In this document: piece by piece, positions 7,665 to 16,770 of the stretch | Numbering within the stretch: position 1 is the stretch's first letter | Layout of the letters: the number at the start of each line of letters is the position of its first letter | NCBI GenBank assembly: GCA_016788465.1 | Contig: JAEURV010000068.1 | Coordinates: 1-46,289 of the forward strand | Source: Nitrospira sp. | GTDB taxonomy: Bacteria; Nitrospirota; Nitrospiria; Nitrospirales; Nitrospiraceae | Direction: 5' to 3' | DNA length: 46,289 bases | Program-made: the position numbers and the translations under genes | Notes under the pieces: model-generated | What the model was told of the DNA's origin: nothing | Databases searched by the model: none | The model's input: only the letters and a program-made list of their open reading frames with translations

Positions 7665-9677
7665 ATGGCGATCATTGATGACGAAGGAGTCAGCAATCAG
7701 TCGGGGAATGAACATTTTCAAGACGTCTTGGACGCGCGTCTATCCCGACGTGGGCTCTTGACCGGTGGGTTGGCAACGGCGACGACTGTTGCACTGGGCG
7801 GGGTCGAGGCACTGTTAAAGGCTGTACCGGCATCTGCACAGGACATCGGCGAGACGTCAGAGGACGACTCGGCAGAAGGGCGCCTCCGCCGAGCGCCCGC
7901 GCTTGGCTTTGAGAGCGTCCCGGTTTCGTCGGCGGATGATGTCGTGGTTCCGAAAGGCTACTCGGCCGAAGTGCTGATTGCCTGGGGCGATCCGGTTTCC
8001 AACGGCCCGGCATTCAAACAGGATGCGAGCAACACGGCCGATGAACAGGCGCGCCAGTGGGGCATGCACAATGACGGGCTCGTCTATTTCCCGATCATCG
8101 GATCCCAACGCGGGCTGATCGTCCAGAACAACGAATATACCGACGACGGGCTTCTGTTCCCGGACGGGGTAAATAACTGGACCGCTGAAAAGACGAAAAA
8201 GTCTCTGAACGCCCACGGTGTGTCGATTATTGAAGTCACCAAACGCACGGGCTTTCCTTGGGACTGGCGGCGCCGACGCGGCAAGTGGGACGTCGTGAGG
8301 CCCTCTCCGTTCGCCCGACGCATCACCGGTCTGACTCCCGCTGAGATCGGCGGCCCGGCTGCCGGCGATCCCCGCTTCGTCACCAGCGAAGACCCGACCG
8401 GCCGTCGGGTGCTGGGCACGCTCAACAACTGCGCGATGGGTTTCACTCCTTGGGGCACCTATCTGGCCTGCGAGGAAAACTTCAACGGCTATTTTCGCAA
8501 GAATGGTGCGCAAACTAATCTCGAGAAGCGCTACGGCATTACGGCGTCGGGATTCGGCTATCTCTGGCATACGACAGACAAACGGTTTCGCGTCGACGAA
8601 GAACCCAATGAACCGAATCGGTTCGGCTGGGTAGTCGAAATCGATCCCTTCCGTCCGCACTCCACGCCGGTGAAACGCACGGCGCTCGGTCGCCTAAAGC
8701 ACGAGGGAGCCTGGGTCCAGGAAGCACGGAACGGAAAGATCGTCGTGTACATGGGCGACGATGAACGGAACGAATATATCTACCGGTATGTGTCAAACCT
8801 GCCTTGGAGACAGGCTCGAGCCCAGGGAATCAATCCGCTCGACGATGGGATTCTCTACGCTGCGAAGTTCCATGCAGAGGGCGCCGGTGAATGGTTGCCC
8901 CTGACTCCGGACAATCCCCGCCTGGCTGGCTGGTCGCTCAACGATATTCTCATCAACACGCGAGGCGCTGCAGATGCGGCCGGGGCCACCATGATGGATC
9001 GGCCTGAATGGATCGATACCTTCCCCAAAGACCTCATGGCTATCGCGACCTTGACTAACAACAGCCGGCGCGGAACGACTCCACCCTCTGTCAATAATCC
9101 GGACGGCACTACCAGCGCCGGGTCGGCACGACCTCCGGTGGACGCGGCCAATCCCCGTGCGGTCAATAACTACGGCCATATCATCCGCTGGTACTACCGG
9201 CAGGACTGGACGGAACCAACGTTTGGCTGGGATATCTTCGCCCTCTGCGGCGATCCGGCCAATCCGGCCCACGGTTCCACGATCTTTGGCGACAAGTACG
9301 GGTCGCCGGACGGCATTTACGTGGATCGAAGCGGCCTGATCTGGATTCAAACCGATGTCTCGACTTCGACGATTAACGCCGGCGCCTATGCGGGATTCGG
9401 TAACAATCAAATGTTGGTCGCACATCCGGAAACCAGGGAGACGCGGCGCTTTCTCATCGGCCCGAATCAGTGTGAAATCACCGGGGTTTTCATGACACCG
9501 GATCGTCGGACGATGTTCGTTGGGATTCAACATCCTGGTGAACGCCCCGACGATCAACCAGGAGACCCTCTCAATCCAAAGCAATTCAGCTCCTGGCCTG
9601 ACGGCCCAGATGGCGGTCGGCCTCGCTCAGCTCTGATTGTCGTGACGAAGGATGATAGTGGGAGGATGGGGAGCTAA
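7665..9677 (+). CDS. phoX: PhoX-family alkaline phosphatase, Tat-exported
   Basis: 670 residues. PhoX enzymes are Ca2+/Fe-dependent phosphomonoesterases that release phosphate outside the cytoplasm. The N-terminus has a twin-arginine signal (SRRGLLTGG near residues 27-35) followed by a hydrophobic stretch ending about ASA. The body fits the family: YMGDDERNEYIYRY, the DRSGLIWIQTD segment and the C-terminal EITGVFMTPDRRTMFVGIQH. GGAGGGAGG lies 7 bases before the ATG. A small gene begins in the TAATG stop-start overlap. The Pho-box-like array upstream supports induction on phosphate starvation. Confidence 0.9.
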   Translation: MAIIDDEGVSNQSGNEHFQDVLDARLSRRGLLTGGLATATTVALGGVEALLKAVPASAQDIGETSEDDSAEGRLRRAPALGFESVPVSSADDVVVPKGYSAEVLIAWGDPVSNGPAFKQDASNTADEQARQWGMHNDGLVYFPIIGSQRGLIVQNNEYTDDGLLFPDGVNNWTAEKTKKSLNAHGVSIIEVTKRTGFPWDWRRRRGKWDVVRPSPFARRITGLTPAEIGGPAAGDPRFVTSEDPTGRRVLGTLNNCAMGFTPWGTYLACEENFNGYFRKNGAQTNLEKRYGITASGFGYLWHTTDKRFRVDEEPNEPNRFGWVVEIDPFRPHSTPVKRTALGRLKHEGAWVQEARNGKIVVYMGDDERNEYIYRYVSNLPWRQARAQGINPLDDGILYAAKFHAEGAGEWLPLTPDNPRLAGWSLNDILINTRGAADAAGATMMDRPEWIDTFPKDLMAIATLTNNSRRGTTPPSVNNPDGTTSAGSARPPVDAANPRAVNNYGHIIRWYYRQDWTEPTFGWDIFALCGDPANPAHGSTIFGDKYGSPDGIYVDRSGLIWIQTDVSTSTINAGAYAGFGNNQMLVAHPETRETRRFLIGPNQCEITGVFMTPDRRTMFVGIQHPGERPDDQPGDPLNPKQFSSWPDGPDGGRPRSALIVVTKDDSGRMGS

Positions 9678-10111
9678 TGGATGAGCCATCCGCTCCAGTT
9701 CGAATGCGCTCGCGGGGTCGTCAGAGTATGAGACGACCCCGCACCCGCATGACGCACTATGTCGGCAACCAAGGGCTTGTGTCGCCCCTTCGTGATCCGG
9801 TTTTGATGCTGCGCCGAAGAACGTTGGTCAACGGCCTGTTCACGTATGTGGAGGAGATTCAGAATCTGGATTCCGGTTATGCTCTTCGGTTTCGCCGATC
9901 ACATGATCAGGACGATCTGGAAGCACTGATCGGAATTATTGCCGACTATATCATCTTCGAAAGTCAGAATGCTCCGGAACTCACGTTCGAAATTGTCGAA
10001 GAGTCGCACGACAAGAGTTTTTGGTTACAGGTGTGGGGCCTGCGCCCTGAATGTCCAAATGCCACATCGACCTCTATCCGCTCCGATTCCACCTTGTCTT
10101 CTTTGGCATAG
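9677..10111 (+). CDS. Small hypothetical protein coupled to phoX
   Basis: 144 residues, unknown function. The start overlaps the phoX stop as TAATG with GGGGAG just before it, implying translational coupling. The first ~40 residues are basic and low in information. Residues ~45-125 look like a folded domain (YVEEIQNLDSGYALRF, then ADYIIFESQNAPELTFEIV). It vaguely recalls a small unnamed domain of the form GYAFRF..ER..CPFLTFEL but lacks its cysteines. A start at an internal ATG near the domain is possible. Confidence 0.55.
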   Translation: MDEPSAPVRMRSRGRQSMRRPRTRMTHYVGNQGLVSPLRDPVLMLRRRTLVNGLFTYVEEIQNLDSGYALRFRRSHDQDDLEALIGIIADYIIFESQNAPELTFEIVEESHDKSFWLQVWGLRPECPNATSTSIRSDSTLSSLA

Positions 10112-10507
10112 AATCCAGCATGGCGAAGCCGCCCTGAGTCGGCTGTCCACTATTGATTACTGCGAGTCTCCTCTCCAGGGGTTGGCAACTCTCATAGATC
10201 GACGTTCGCAGAGATCCGAGCCGCGCAGGACGGCTGCGTTGCCGATTCATGAGAGTCACATGATCGACCTCATCCCCACAGCTAAGACATCGCATCGCGA
10301 AGAATCATGCCCTACCGTCACGAATGATTTTCAGTACGTCCATGCTCGTACAGCATGCACATTGCAGAGCTTCTTCCTGCATCGAGAGTGGAACTTTCAT
10401 GTGAGTCGCGCTTACCCCTTCTCTTGAAAGAAGGGGTAAGCGTGGAGGAGCCAGGCACTAGCTTGGGAGGGCAGGTCGGCTCCTCCGCGAGGTCATACGT
10501 TCCGAAG
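10112..10507. other. Intergenic stretch, 396 bp
   Basis: Lies between the phoX partner gene and the end of the broken DksA-like gene. I find no gene with a credible start here. A minus-strand frame at 10074-10295 begins MRCLSCGDEVDHV, with one CxxC only and no ribosome-binding site. The one clear element is the perfect hairpin at 10409-10442. Confidence 0.5.
10409..10442. repeat. Perfect 14-bp inverted repeat (hairpin)
   Basis: CGCTTACCCCTTCT at 10409-10422 pairs exactly with 10429-10442 across a 6-base loop. No T-run follows on either strand, so it is not a classical intrinsic terminator. It may still end transcription of the DksA-like gene, whose stop is 66 bp away, or be a mobile-repeat remnant. 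Confidence 0.7.
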
Positions 10508-10855
10508 TCAATGTCCCTGGTGATTACGCTCCATACGTGCCAGACATGATACGCAAAAGAGCGCATCCGGTTGAACCGTCAACCGAGCATAAGGAATCGC
10601 CTTGCGACACTGCCGACAGCATCCATAGCTCTTGGTATTCGTCAATTATAGGGCACGCTTGATCCGGTTGAGCCTGGCGACCATTCTCGCCTTTACCTGT
10701 AGGGCTAGATCCTGCTCGAAATCGTTTGAGGCCTGGTCGGCAGGATCTGCATAACAGACTCGTTCGGACGGTGGAATAAGCGAGAAGTCCCACTCAGTCA
10801 ACAGTGAAATGCGTTGTCGGATGAGTTCCTCTCTTAAACGTAAACGCTTGGTCAT
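10508..10855 (-). pseudogene. DksA/TraR-type zinc-finger protein interrupted by in-frame TAA
   Basis: Reading from ATG 10855 (GGAG 8 bases upstream) gives MTKRLRLREELIRQRI through ARLNRIKRAL, then TAA at 10646-10648. The same frame then continues as SYGCCRQC, AIPYARLTVQPDALFCVSC and a stop at 10508. The second part is the C-terminal zinc finger of DksA/TraR family proteins (CRQC, then CVSC), which bind RNA polymerase. The parts join in one frame, so a single nonsense mutation separates them. The full product would be ~115 residues. Read-through is possible but unsupported; an assembly error is another explanation. Confidence 0.75.
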
Positions 10856-10980
10856 GTGGCTCACTCCCGTGAGCGCGGATGGTTCGCCGTTTGCGCTCAC
10901 TTGACCCTTATTTTGGTTGTGCAGTAGGGGCATCCCAATATCTCTTGATGCCAGTGATACAGCATGGGTGGCAACGTCTG

Positions 10981-11008
10981 GTTACAGAAGAATTACATGT
11001 ATGTAAAA
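10981..11008 (-). promoter_or_regulatory. Pho-box-like repeats between the DksA-like gene and acr3
   Basis: TTACA occurs at 10982 and 10993, exactly 11 bp apart, with a weak third unit GTAAAA at 11003. On the minus strand the units read TGTAAT and TGTAAC, pointing at the broken DksA-like gene 126 bp away. Only two good units, so low confidence. Confidence 0.3.
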
Positions 11009-11043
11009 AAGGTTGAAGAGGTCTCCCAGAGACAGGTTCTTGG

Positions 11044-11066
11044 TTGATTAATCAATTTGCCTTGAT
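11044..11066. promoter_or_regulatory. ArsR-like operator candidate upstream of acr3
   Basis: Contains the palindrome TTGATTAATCAA (11044-11055), followed by TTTGCC and TTGAT, so ATCAA and TTGAT at 11051-11066 form a second inverted pair. Such ATCAA/TTGAT symmetry is typical of ArsR-family binding sites. No arsR gene is in the window. It lies 174 bp before the acr3 start. Confidence 0.35.
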
Positions 11067-11239
11067 GTAATAAGAAACCGTGACAGCGGCCCGGACGAAA
11101 ACAAGGGAGCAGGTGACACATCGCTCTCATGTGATGTCTGGTGAGATACGAAGGAGAACTCTACGGCAACGTTGAAACGACCAGCAGCGGAAGAGCTGTA
11201 CTGCCCGGTCACATTGTTGAATCACCTGAGGAGATTACA

Positions 11240-12337
11240 ATGGCCATCGCAATGGCATCACATTCATCGGCTGAATCGCACGAGAAGCGGCTGAACTTGT
11301 TTGAACGATACCTCACGCTATGGGTGGCACTGTGCATGATCGGGGGAGTGCTGCTGGGACAATCAGCGCCCGGCATGGTTCAATGGTTACGGAACTGGGA
11401 ATTCGGTGAAGGCAGCCACGTGAATAGTGCTATCGCCTTGTTGATCTGGCTTATGATTATCCCCATGATGATGAAAATCGATGTAGCCTCCATCCGCAAT
11501 GTGGGGAAGCGGCCGACAGGATTGCTGATAACCCTCTTTGTGAACTGGATCGTTAAGCCTCTTTCGATGGCCTTCATCGCCTGGGTGTTTTTCCGGCTCG
11601 TATACTCCGCCTGGCTTACTCCAAGTGAAGCGGATCATTACATAGCCGGAGCCATTATTTTGGCGGCGGCACCCTGTACCGCCATGGTCTTCGTCTGGAG
11701 CTATTTGACCGACGGGGATCCAGCCTACACGCTGGTGCAAGTGTCAGTAAATGATCTCATCATGCTGGCTCTCTTTGCTCCCATCGTTGGGCTTCTTGTT
11801 ACTGGTGCTTCCACATTGACGATCCCCCTATCGGTCCTGTTCTATTCCGTTCTAACGTTTATCGTCATTCCGCTTGTGATCGGTGTGGTCCTGCGCAATT
11901 GGTTCATCGCGCAATGGGGCCAAGCCTGGTTCGAAAACCGGTTGCTCCCGAGGTTTGCCCCTGTCACCGTTTTCGCCTTGCTCGCCATGTTAGTCTTGCT
12001 CTTTGCATTTCAGGCCGACAATCTTACCGGAAAGACGTGGCATGTGGCGCTCATCGCCGTCCCCATTCTGATCCAAGTCTATTTCAATGCGTCATTGGCC
12101 TATGGTTTGATGAAATGGTTCAAGGTTCCACATTCAGTCGCAGCTCCGGGGGCACTCATCGGTGCAAGTAATTTCTTTGAGTTGGCGGTCGCGACCGCCA
12201 TTGCCTTGTTTGGGCCGGAGTCGGGTGCCGCGCTCGCCACCGTGGTTGGGGTACTGGTCGAGGTGCCGGTCATGCTTTCCGTCTGTGCGTTCTGTAACCG
12301 AACACGTACTTGGTTTCCGACGGAGCAACCGGCGTGA
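11240..12337 (+). CDS. acr3: Arsenite efflux transporter Acr3
   Basis: 365 residues from ATG 11240, chosen because AGGAG at 11229-11233 lies 6 bases before it; a longer frame from 11141 has no such site. It exports arsenite through about ten membrane helices. The conserved cysteine loop reads APCTAMVFVWSYLT, and GASNFFELAVATAIALFG near the end is the second Acr3 signature. The stop overlaps the GTG start of arsC by GTGA, so the pair is translationally coupled. Arsenate reduced by ArsC is the substrate source. Its position beside pst and phoX makes sense because arsenate enters through phosphate transporters. Confidence 0.93.
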   Translation: MAIAMASHSSAESHEKRLNLFERYLTLWVALCMIGGVLLGQSAPGMVQWLRNWEFGEGSHVNSAIALLIWLMIIPMMMKIDVASIRNVGKRPTGLLITLFVNWIVKPLSMAFIAWVFFRLVYSAWLTPSEADHYIAGAIILAAAPCTAMVFVWSYLTDGDPAYTLVQVSVNDLIMLALFAPIVGLLVTGASTLTIPLSVLFYSVLTFIVIPLVIGVVLRNWFIAQWGQAWFENRLLPRFAPVTVFALLAMLVLLFAFQADNLTGKTWHVALIAVPILIQVYFNASLAYGLMKWFKVPHSVAAPGALIGASNFFELAVATAIALFGPESGAALATVVGVLVEVPVMLSVCAFCNRTRTWFPTEQPA

Positions 12338-12807
12338 AACCTGTCGTCCTCTTCCTCTGCACGGGCAACTCTTGCCGCAGTCAGATGGCGGAGGGATGGC
12401 TTCGCCACTTAGCGGAAGATAGGTTTGAGGTTCTGAGCGCGGGAACTAACCCGGTCGGGGTAAACCCGCAAGCCATTGAGGTGATGCAGGAGGTGGGAGT
12501 CGATATTTCTCACCAGTACTCAAAGCATGTTGCAGAATTTCAGGGACGACGGCTTCACTATGTCATTACGGTGTGCGATCACGCCAACGCTTCATGCCCG
12601 ACGGAACCGCAAGGTGACGTCAGATTGCATTGGAGTTTTGATGACCCTGCCCATGCGCAAGGTTCCATTCTTGAACGCCTACAGGTTTTCCGGCGAGTAC
12701 GGGATGAGATTGGTCAGCAAATCCAAGAGTGGTTGCGGGCCGCCGATCGATTGCCGGCCCCCGGCCCTACATCTTTGCCTCAGCGTTCAGGATTGCAGAA
12801 GACATAA
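12334..12807 (+). CDS. arsC: Arsenate reductase, low-molecular-weight-phosphatase/thioredoxin type
   Basis: 157 residues from GTG 12334, which overlaps the acr3 stop (GTGA) and has GGAG 8 bases upstream. It reduces arsenate to arsenite. The P-loop C9-T-G-N-S-C-R-S fits the CX5R phosphatase fold. C81 and C88 (VCDHANASCP) match the two resolving cysteines of thioredoxin-coupled ArsC, and HWSFDDPA follows as in that class. All three redox cysteines are present, so it should be active. The C-terminal ~15 residues are a proline-rich extension. Confidence 0.93.
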   Translation: MKPVVLFLCTGNSCRSQMAEGWLRHLAEDRFEVLSAGTNPVGVNPQAIEVMQEVGVDISHQYSKHVAEFQGRRLHYVITVCDHANASCPTEPQGDVRLHWSFDDPAHAQGSILERLQVFRRVRDEIGQQIQEWLRAADRLPAPGPTSLPQRSGLQKT

Positions 12808-12865
12808 AAGTCGACGCAGAGACGACTGGCTCGAAATATCGTTGCCGCCAATACAGGCGATGACG

Positions 12866-13576
12866 TCAGCACGCCGGGGATTTGTCCAATAACTTGTACC
12901 CAAGTGTCTTGATCGAGACGATGGCGTCATTGAGCAGCGGCACCTTCACTTTCAACCGGCGGATATGGACGTCGACGGTTCGCGTCGTCCCATAGTAGTC
13001 ATATCCCCACACCTCATTGAGAAGCACCTCTCGCGTCATGACTCGCCCTGGATGACGCAACAGATATTCCAACAGTCCGAACTCCTTTGCCGTGAGCAAC
13101 ACTTCCGTCCCGTGTACCCTCACTTCGTGTCGAGTGAGATCAAGCGTGAGCGGGCCATAGGTTCCGGAGGTTGGCTTTTGATCGGTGCTCTGTTCCAACC
13201 GGCGGAAGAGTGATTTGATCCGTGCGACGAGGGTCTTCGGGCTGAACGGCTTCGTCACATAATCATCGGCGCCCAGCTCGAGCCCAACGATCGTATCAGA
13301 CTCTCCGGCTTTGGCCGTCAGCATGATGATCGGCAACATCGCCGTATTGGGGGCAGCACGCAGCCGTTTACACACCTCAAGACCATCTAGTTCAGGGAGC
13401 ATGAGATCGAGGACGACCAGATCTGGTTTGTCCTCTTTGACCTTCTTGATCGCCTCCACCCCATTCAGCGCCGTATTCGTTCGAAATCCTTCTTTCTCCA
13501 AGTAGTGCGTGACGAGCTGTGCAATCTCAGGCTCGTCTTCAACAACCAGGATTTTCTTGTTCGCGATGCTGCCCAT
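12866..13576 (-). CDS. phoB: PhoB-like response regulator (OmpR family)
   Basis: 236 residues from ATG 13576. An N-terminal receiver domain carries the acidic pair in VVEDEP and the phosphorylation site D57 in VVLDLMLPE; TAKAGE and YVTKPF follow. The C-terminal winged helix has GVxxLLEYLLRHPG-like and WGYDYYGTTRTVDVHIRRLK segments, typical of PhoB. It likely binds the 11-bp Pho boxes seen here. The frame runs to 13678, but the receiver fold starts near 13576 and no convincing ribosome-binding site decides the start. No PhoR kinase is adjacent. It is last in the leftward pst-pho set, converging on arsC. Confidence 0.88.
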   Translation of the reverse strand: MGSIANKKILVVEDEPEIAQLVTHYLEKEGFRTNTALNGVEAIKKVKEDKPDLVVLDLMLPELDGLEVCKRLRAAPNTAMLPIIMLTAKAGESDTIVGLELGADDYVTKPFSPKTLVARIKSLFRRLEQSTDQKPTSGTYGPLTLDLTRHEVRVHGTEVLLTAKEFGLLEYLLRHPGRVMTREVLLNEVWGYDYYGTTRTVDVHIRRLKVKVPLLNDAIVSIKTLGYKLLDKSPAC

Positions 13577-13719
13577 TGGATGATTCTGTAGTGGAACGAA
13601 GAACGGGTCAAACCGACAGAGTGTCTCGCGACCTATTCCGTATCCGTCAGGGAGGAATGCCATCGCGCATCGCTTCACAGGATGCTTTCGCGCTGTGGCC
13701 TGCGGCGATATCGATACGA

Positions 13720-14397
13720 TCAGCGTTCGGAAACCGCAGATGGCGCAGTATGGCGAATGATCTTGCCCTCCACCAGATAGACGACCAGTTCAGCGATGTT
13801 CGTCGCATGATCTCCCACTCGCTCGAGTGACTTGGCGATAAAACTCAACCGAATGGCACGGGAGATCGTATGCGGATTCTCGACCATGAAAGAGAGCAGT
13901 TCACGAAACAACTGTTCCATGAGATCATCGACGAAGTCGTCATCCATGATCACTTTTCTGGCCAGTTTGGCGTCTTCCTTTACGAAGGCATCGATGCTTT
14001 CCTTCACCATCAGCCGGGCCAAGTTTCCCATCCGTGGGATGTCGATGTAGGGCTTGAGTTGAGGTTCTTCATTCAGCTCGATCGCTCGCTCACAGATACT
14101 CTCCGCTAGGTCACTGATGCGTTCGAGCTCGGTGGATAGCTTCATGGCCGTCGTGACCAACCGTAAATCACGCGCCGCCGGCTGATGGAGCGCCAGCAAC
14201 TCGATACAGGCTTCGTCGATCTCCACATCCAACGCGTTGACCTTGTGATCTCGCTCGATCACGCGACAGGCCAAAGCCGAATCGCGGTTGACCAACGCGG
14301 TCAGTGCTTTGTCGATCTGGTCCTCAGCCAACCCGGCCATCCTTGCCAGTTTGGTCTTGAGTTCGGCAAGTTCCTCGTCGAAATGTCGTTGCATCAT
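13720..14397 (-). CDS. phoU: PhoU phosphate-signalling regulator
   Basis: 225 residues. PhoU couples the Pst transporter to PhoR/PhoB signalling and binds metals through two three-helix bundles. The N-terminal half begins HFDEELAELKTKLARMAGLAE; the repeat motifs ERDHKVNALDVEIDE, KLSTELERISDLAESICERA and KSLERVGDHATNIAE are all present at the expected spacing. Starts 4 bp after the pstB stop, so it belongs to the pst operon, with a 143-bp gap before phoB. Confidence 0.95.
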   Translation of the reverse strand: MMQRHFDEELAELKTKLARMAGLAEDQIDKALTALVNRDSALACRVIERDHKVNALDVEIDEACIELLALHQPAARDLRLVTTAMKLSTELERISDLAESICERAIELNEEPQLKPYIDIPRMGNLARLMVKESIDAFVKEDAKLARKVIMDDDFVDDLMEQLFRELLSFMVENPHTISRAIRLSFIAKSLERVGDHATNIAELVVYLVEGKIIRHTAPSAVSER

Positions 14398-14401
14398 AGT
14401 C

Positions 14402-15283
14402 TCACCCGAATCGTCCGGTGATATAATCTTCGGTCTGTTTGTTGGAAGGATTGGTAAACAACTGTTTGGTACGGCCGAACTCGATCAAGCGGCCCAGATA
14501 CATGAAGGCCGTGCAATCGGACACCCGCGCCGCCTGTTGCATATTGTGCGTCACGATGACGACGGTCAACTCCTTCTTCAGGGAAAACAACAATTCTTCG
14601 ATGATCCCGGTCGCGATCGGATCGAGCGCCGAGCAGGGTTCATCCATCAGAAGCACATCGGGCTTGACCGCGAGTGCCCGTGCGATGCAGAGCCGTTGCT
14701 GTTGCCCTCCGGACAACCCAAGCGCGCTCTTGTGGAGCCGATCCTTCACTTCCTCCCAGAGACCCGCCCCTCGAAGACTCCGTTCGACGATCTCATCCAA
14801 CACCGCCCGGTTCTTCAGCCCTTGCAATCGCGGCCCGTACGCGACATTTTCATGGATGGATTTCGGAAAGGGATTGGATTTTTGAAAGACCATGCCCACG
14901 CGTTTGCGCAAGTCGGTAATATCGATCATGGGATTGAAAATATCCATGTTATCGAGGAGGATATTCCCCTCATACCGAGCCCCTTCGATGAGGTCATTGA
15001 GCCGGTTCATACACCTGAGCAATGTGGATTTCCCGCAGCCCGACGGCCCAATGAATGCCGTCACCTGATTCTCCGGGATCTCTAGATCGATCTTGAACAG
15101 GGATTGGACCGGCCCATAATAAAAGTTAAAGTCCTGTACCCGAAGCTTCGGCTTTCCCGAAGCACCGGGCTGCGGCTGTAGGGCGGAATCATCATGATAG
15201 TCCATGCTCTCCATCTCCAATGAGGAAACAGCCGGTGCAAGCGTCGGCACACTGGACTTCACATCATACTGCTGATCCAGCAT
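14402..15283 (-). CDS. pstB: Phosphate ABC transporter ATP-binding protein PstB
   Basis: 293 residues. Energises phosphate import. Walker A is GPSGCGKST, the signature [15 protein letters not shown], Walker [14 protein letters not shown], and the H-loop VTHNMQQA. The first ~45 residues are an acidic linker longer than in E. coli PstB. The ATG at 15283 overlaps the 3' end of pstA by 20 bp and has AGGAGGAAAT immediately before it, which decides the start. Confidence 0.96.
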   Translation of the reverse strand: MLDQQYDVKSSVPTLAPAVSSLEMESMDYHDDSALQPQPGASGKPKLRVQDFNFYYGPVQSLFKIDLEIPENQVTAFIGPSGCGKSTLLRCMNRLNDLIEGARYEGNILLDNMDIFNPMIDITDLRKRVGMVFQKSNPFPKSIHENVAYGPRLQGLKNRAVLDEIVERSLRGAGLWEEVKDRLHKSALGLSGGQQQRLCIARALAVKPDVLLMDEPCSALDPIATGIIEELLFSLKKELTVVIVTHNMQQAARVSDCTAFMYLGRLIEFGRTKQLFTNPSNKQTEDYITGRFG

Positions 15284-16691
15284 ATTTCCTCCTCATTCGA
15301 TTACGCAAGACGATTCCGGTCAAATTCAGCGTCACCACGACAAGAATCAACACCAACGTCGTCACATAGACCATCGGCTTAGCGGCTTCCACATTCGGCG
15401 ATTGGAACCCCACGTCATAGATATGAAATCCCAAATGCATGAACTTCCGGTCTAAGTGTAAGAACGGCCAGGTCCAATCGATCGGCATGGCCGGCGCCAG
15501 TTTCACCACCCCGGTCAACATCAAGGGAGCCACCTCTCCGGCCGCACGGGCCATGGCGAGGATCAACCCGGTCAGGATTCCTGGAAGCGCCGTGGGCAGG
15601 ACAACCTTCCATATGGTTTCCCATTTGGTCGCCCCCAAACCAATCGACCCCTCTCGGTACTCCCGAGGCACGGCTGCTAACCCCTCCTCGGTTGCAACAA
15701 TCACGACCGGAACCGTCAAGAGGGCCAATGTCAGCGAAGCCCAGAGGATACCGCCCGTGCCGAAGGTCGGGGTCGGCAGCCGATCTGAAAAGAACAGAGT
15801 ATCAAGCGTCCCGCCGACACCGTACACAAAGAATCCCAGGCCGAACACACCAAAGACAATCGAGGGCACCCCGGCGAGATTATTGACGGCGATGCGAACA
15901 GTTCTCACGATGACACCCTGCCGGGCATACTCTCTGAGGTACAGAGCCCCGATGACACCGAAGGGGGTGACGACGAGGCTCATGATCATCACCATCATGA
16001 CCGTCCCAAAAATGGCCGGGAAGATTCCTCCCTCGGTATTGGCTTCACGTGGTTCCGTAGTCAAGACCATCCAGACATTGCCGACATAGACCCATACTTT
16101 TTCCACCGTCGACAGAGCGTTGGGGCGTAGGACCCGCACGACTTGGTTTAGAGCGATGGACTTTTCTCTCCCGTTGGCATCGACAACGAGCACCATATAA
16201 GGGCTATCCGTTTCGCTCGACTCCGCCTGCCGAATCAGAGCTGGGAGAGATTGCCAGACCGCATCCGTCCCTTCTGTCACAAGCTCATCTTCTTTGGTCA
16301 GCGTCCTAAGACGCCCGTAGAAGTTCCCCCACTCACGACGCTCCACCATCACGAGATCGGGCGGCGCGGCACGTTCGACGATCTGATTGACATCGATCCA
16401 TCGATAGTCGAGCCCGTACAAATCGCGGTTGCCGATCTTCATTCGTATTCGTGGAATCCCTTTGGGGCTGACCTCCTCACCCGCCAACTGGCCGATTACA
16501 TGTTTGCCGTCTTTGAGAGTCAATTCGACAAGGTCAGCCGGCCAGAAATACCCGAACCCGTTGACGAGAATCAGCACCAACAACCCGGCGATCATGAACA
16601 ACGACAGAGAGAGGCCTGCGCCACAGGCCCAGATGAAGAGCTCCCCGCTTGCCATGAATTGTCTCAGCCACTGTTTCATTGCATCACTCAC
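15264..16691 (-). CDS. pstA: Phosphate ABC transporter permease PstA, long form
   Basis: 475 residues against ~300 for E. coli PstA. One helix near residues 18-45 precedes a ~170-residue probable periplasmic domain. The permease core (about residue 225 on) has LREYARQG, the [16 protein letters not shown] segment and the [20 protein letters not shown] coupling motif. The long form resembles PstA of pseudomonads. The start is a GTG at 16691; an ATG at 16679 is also possible and neither has a strong ribosome-binding site. Overlaps pstB. Confidence 0.93.
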   Translation of the reverse strand: MSDAMKQWLRQFMASGELFIWACGAGLSLSLFMIAGLLVLILVNGFGYFWPADLVELTLKDGKHVIGQLAGEEVSPKGIPRIRMKIGNRDLYGLDYRWIDVNQIVERAAPPDLVMVERREWGNFYGRLRTLTKEDELVTEGTDAVWQSLPALIRQAESSETDSPYMVLVVDANGREKSIALNQVVRVLRPNALSTVEKVWVYVGNVWMVLTTEPREANTEGGIFPAIFGTVMMVMIMSLVVTPFGVIGALYLREYARQGVIVRTVRIAVNNLAGVPSIVFGVFGLGFFVYGVGGTLDTLFFSDRLPTPTFGTGGILWASLTLALLTVPVVIVATEEGLAAVPREYREGSIGLGATKWETIWKVVLPTALPGILTGLILAMARAAGEVAPLMLTGVVKLAPAMPIDWTWPFLHLDRKFMHLGFHIYDVGFQSPNVEAAKPMVYVTTLVLILVVVTLNLTGIVLRNRMRRKYAGSAV

Positions 16692-16770
16692 CCACCGGCA
16701 TGGCCGGATCTACACACGACATCGGTTGTTTCGCCCCATCTCGAACAAGGTCTTTTGACCACTCCTGTAT

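Noticed and set aside
7857-9584. Long minus-strand open frames (263-267 codons) across phoX
   Set aside because: They lie antisense to a confidently identified gene, have no ribosome-binding sites and no recognisable motifs; high GC makes such frames common.
10074-10295. Minus-strand frame beginning MRCLSCGDEVDHV
   Set aside because: One CxxC pair only, no ribosome-binding site, low-complexity remainder; not enough for a zinc-finger gene.
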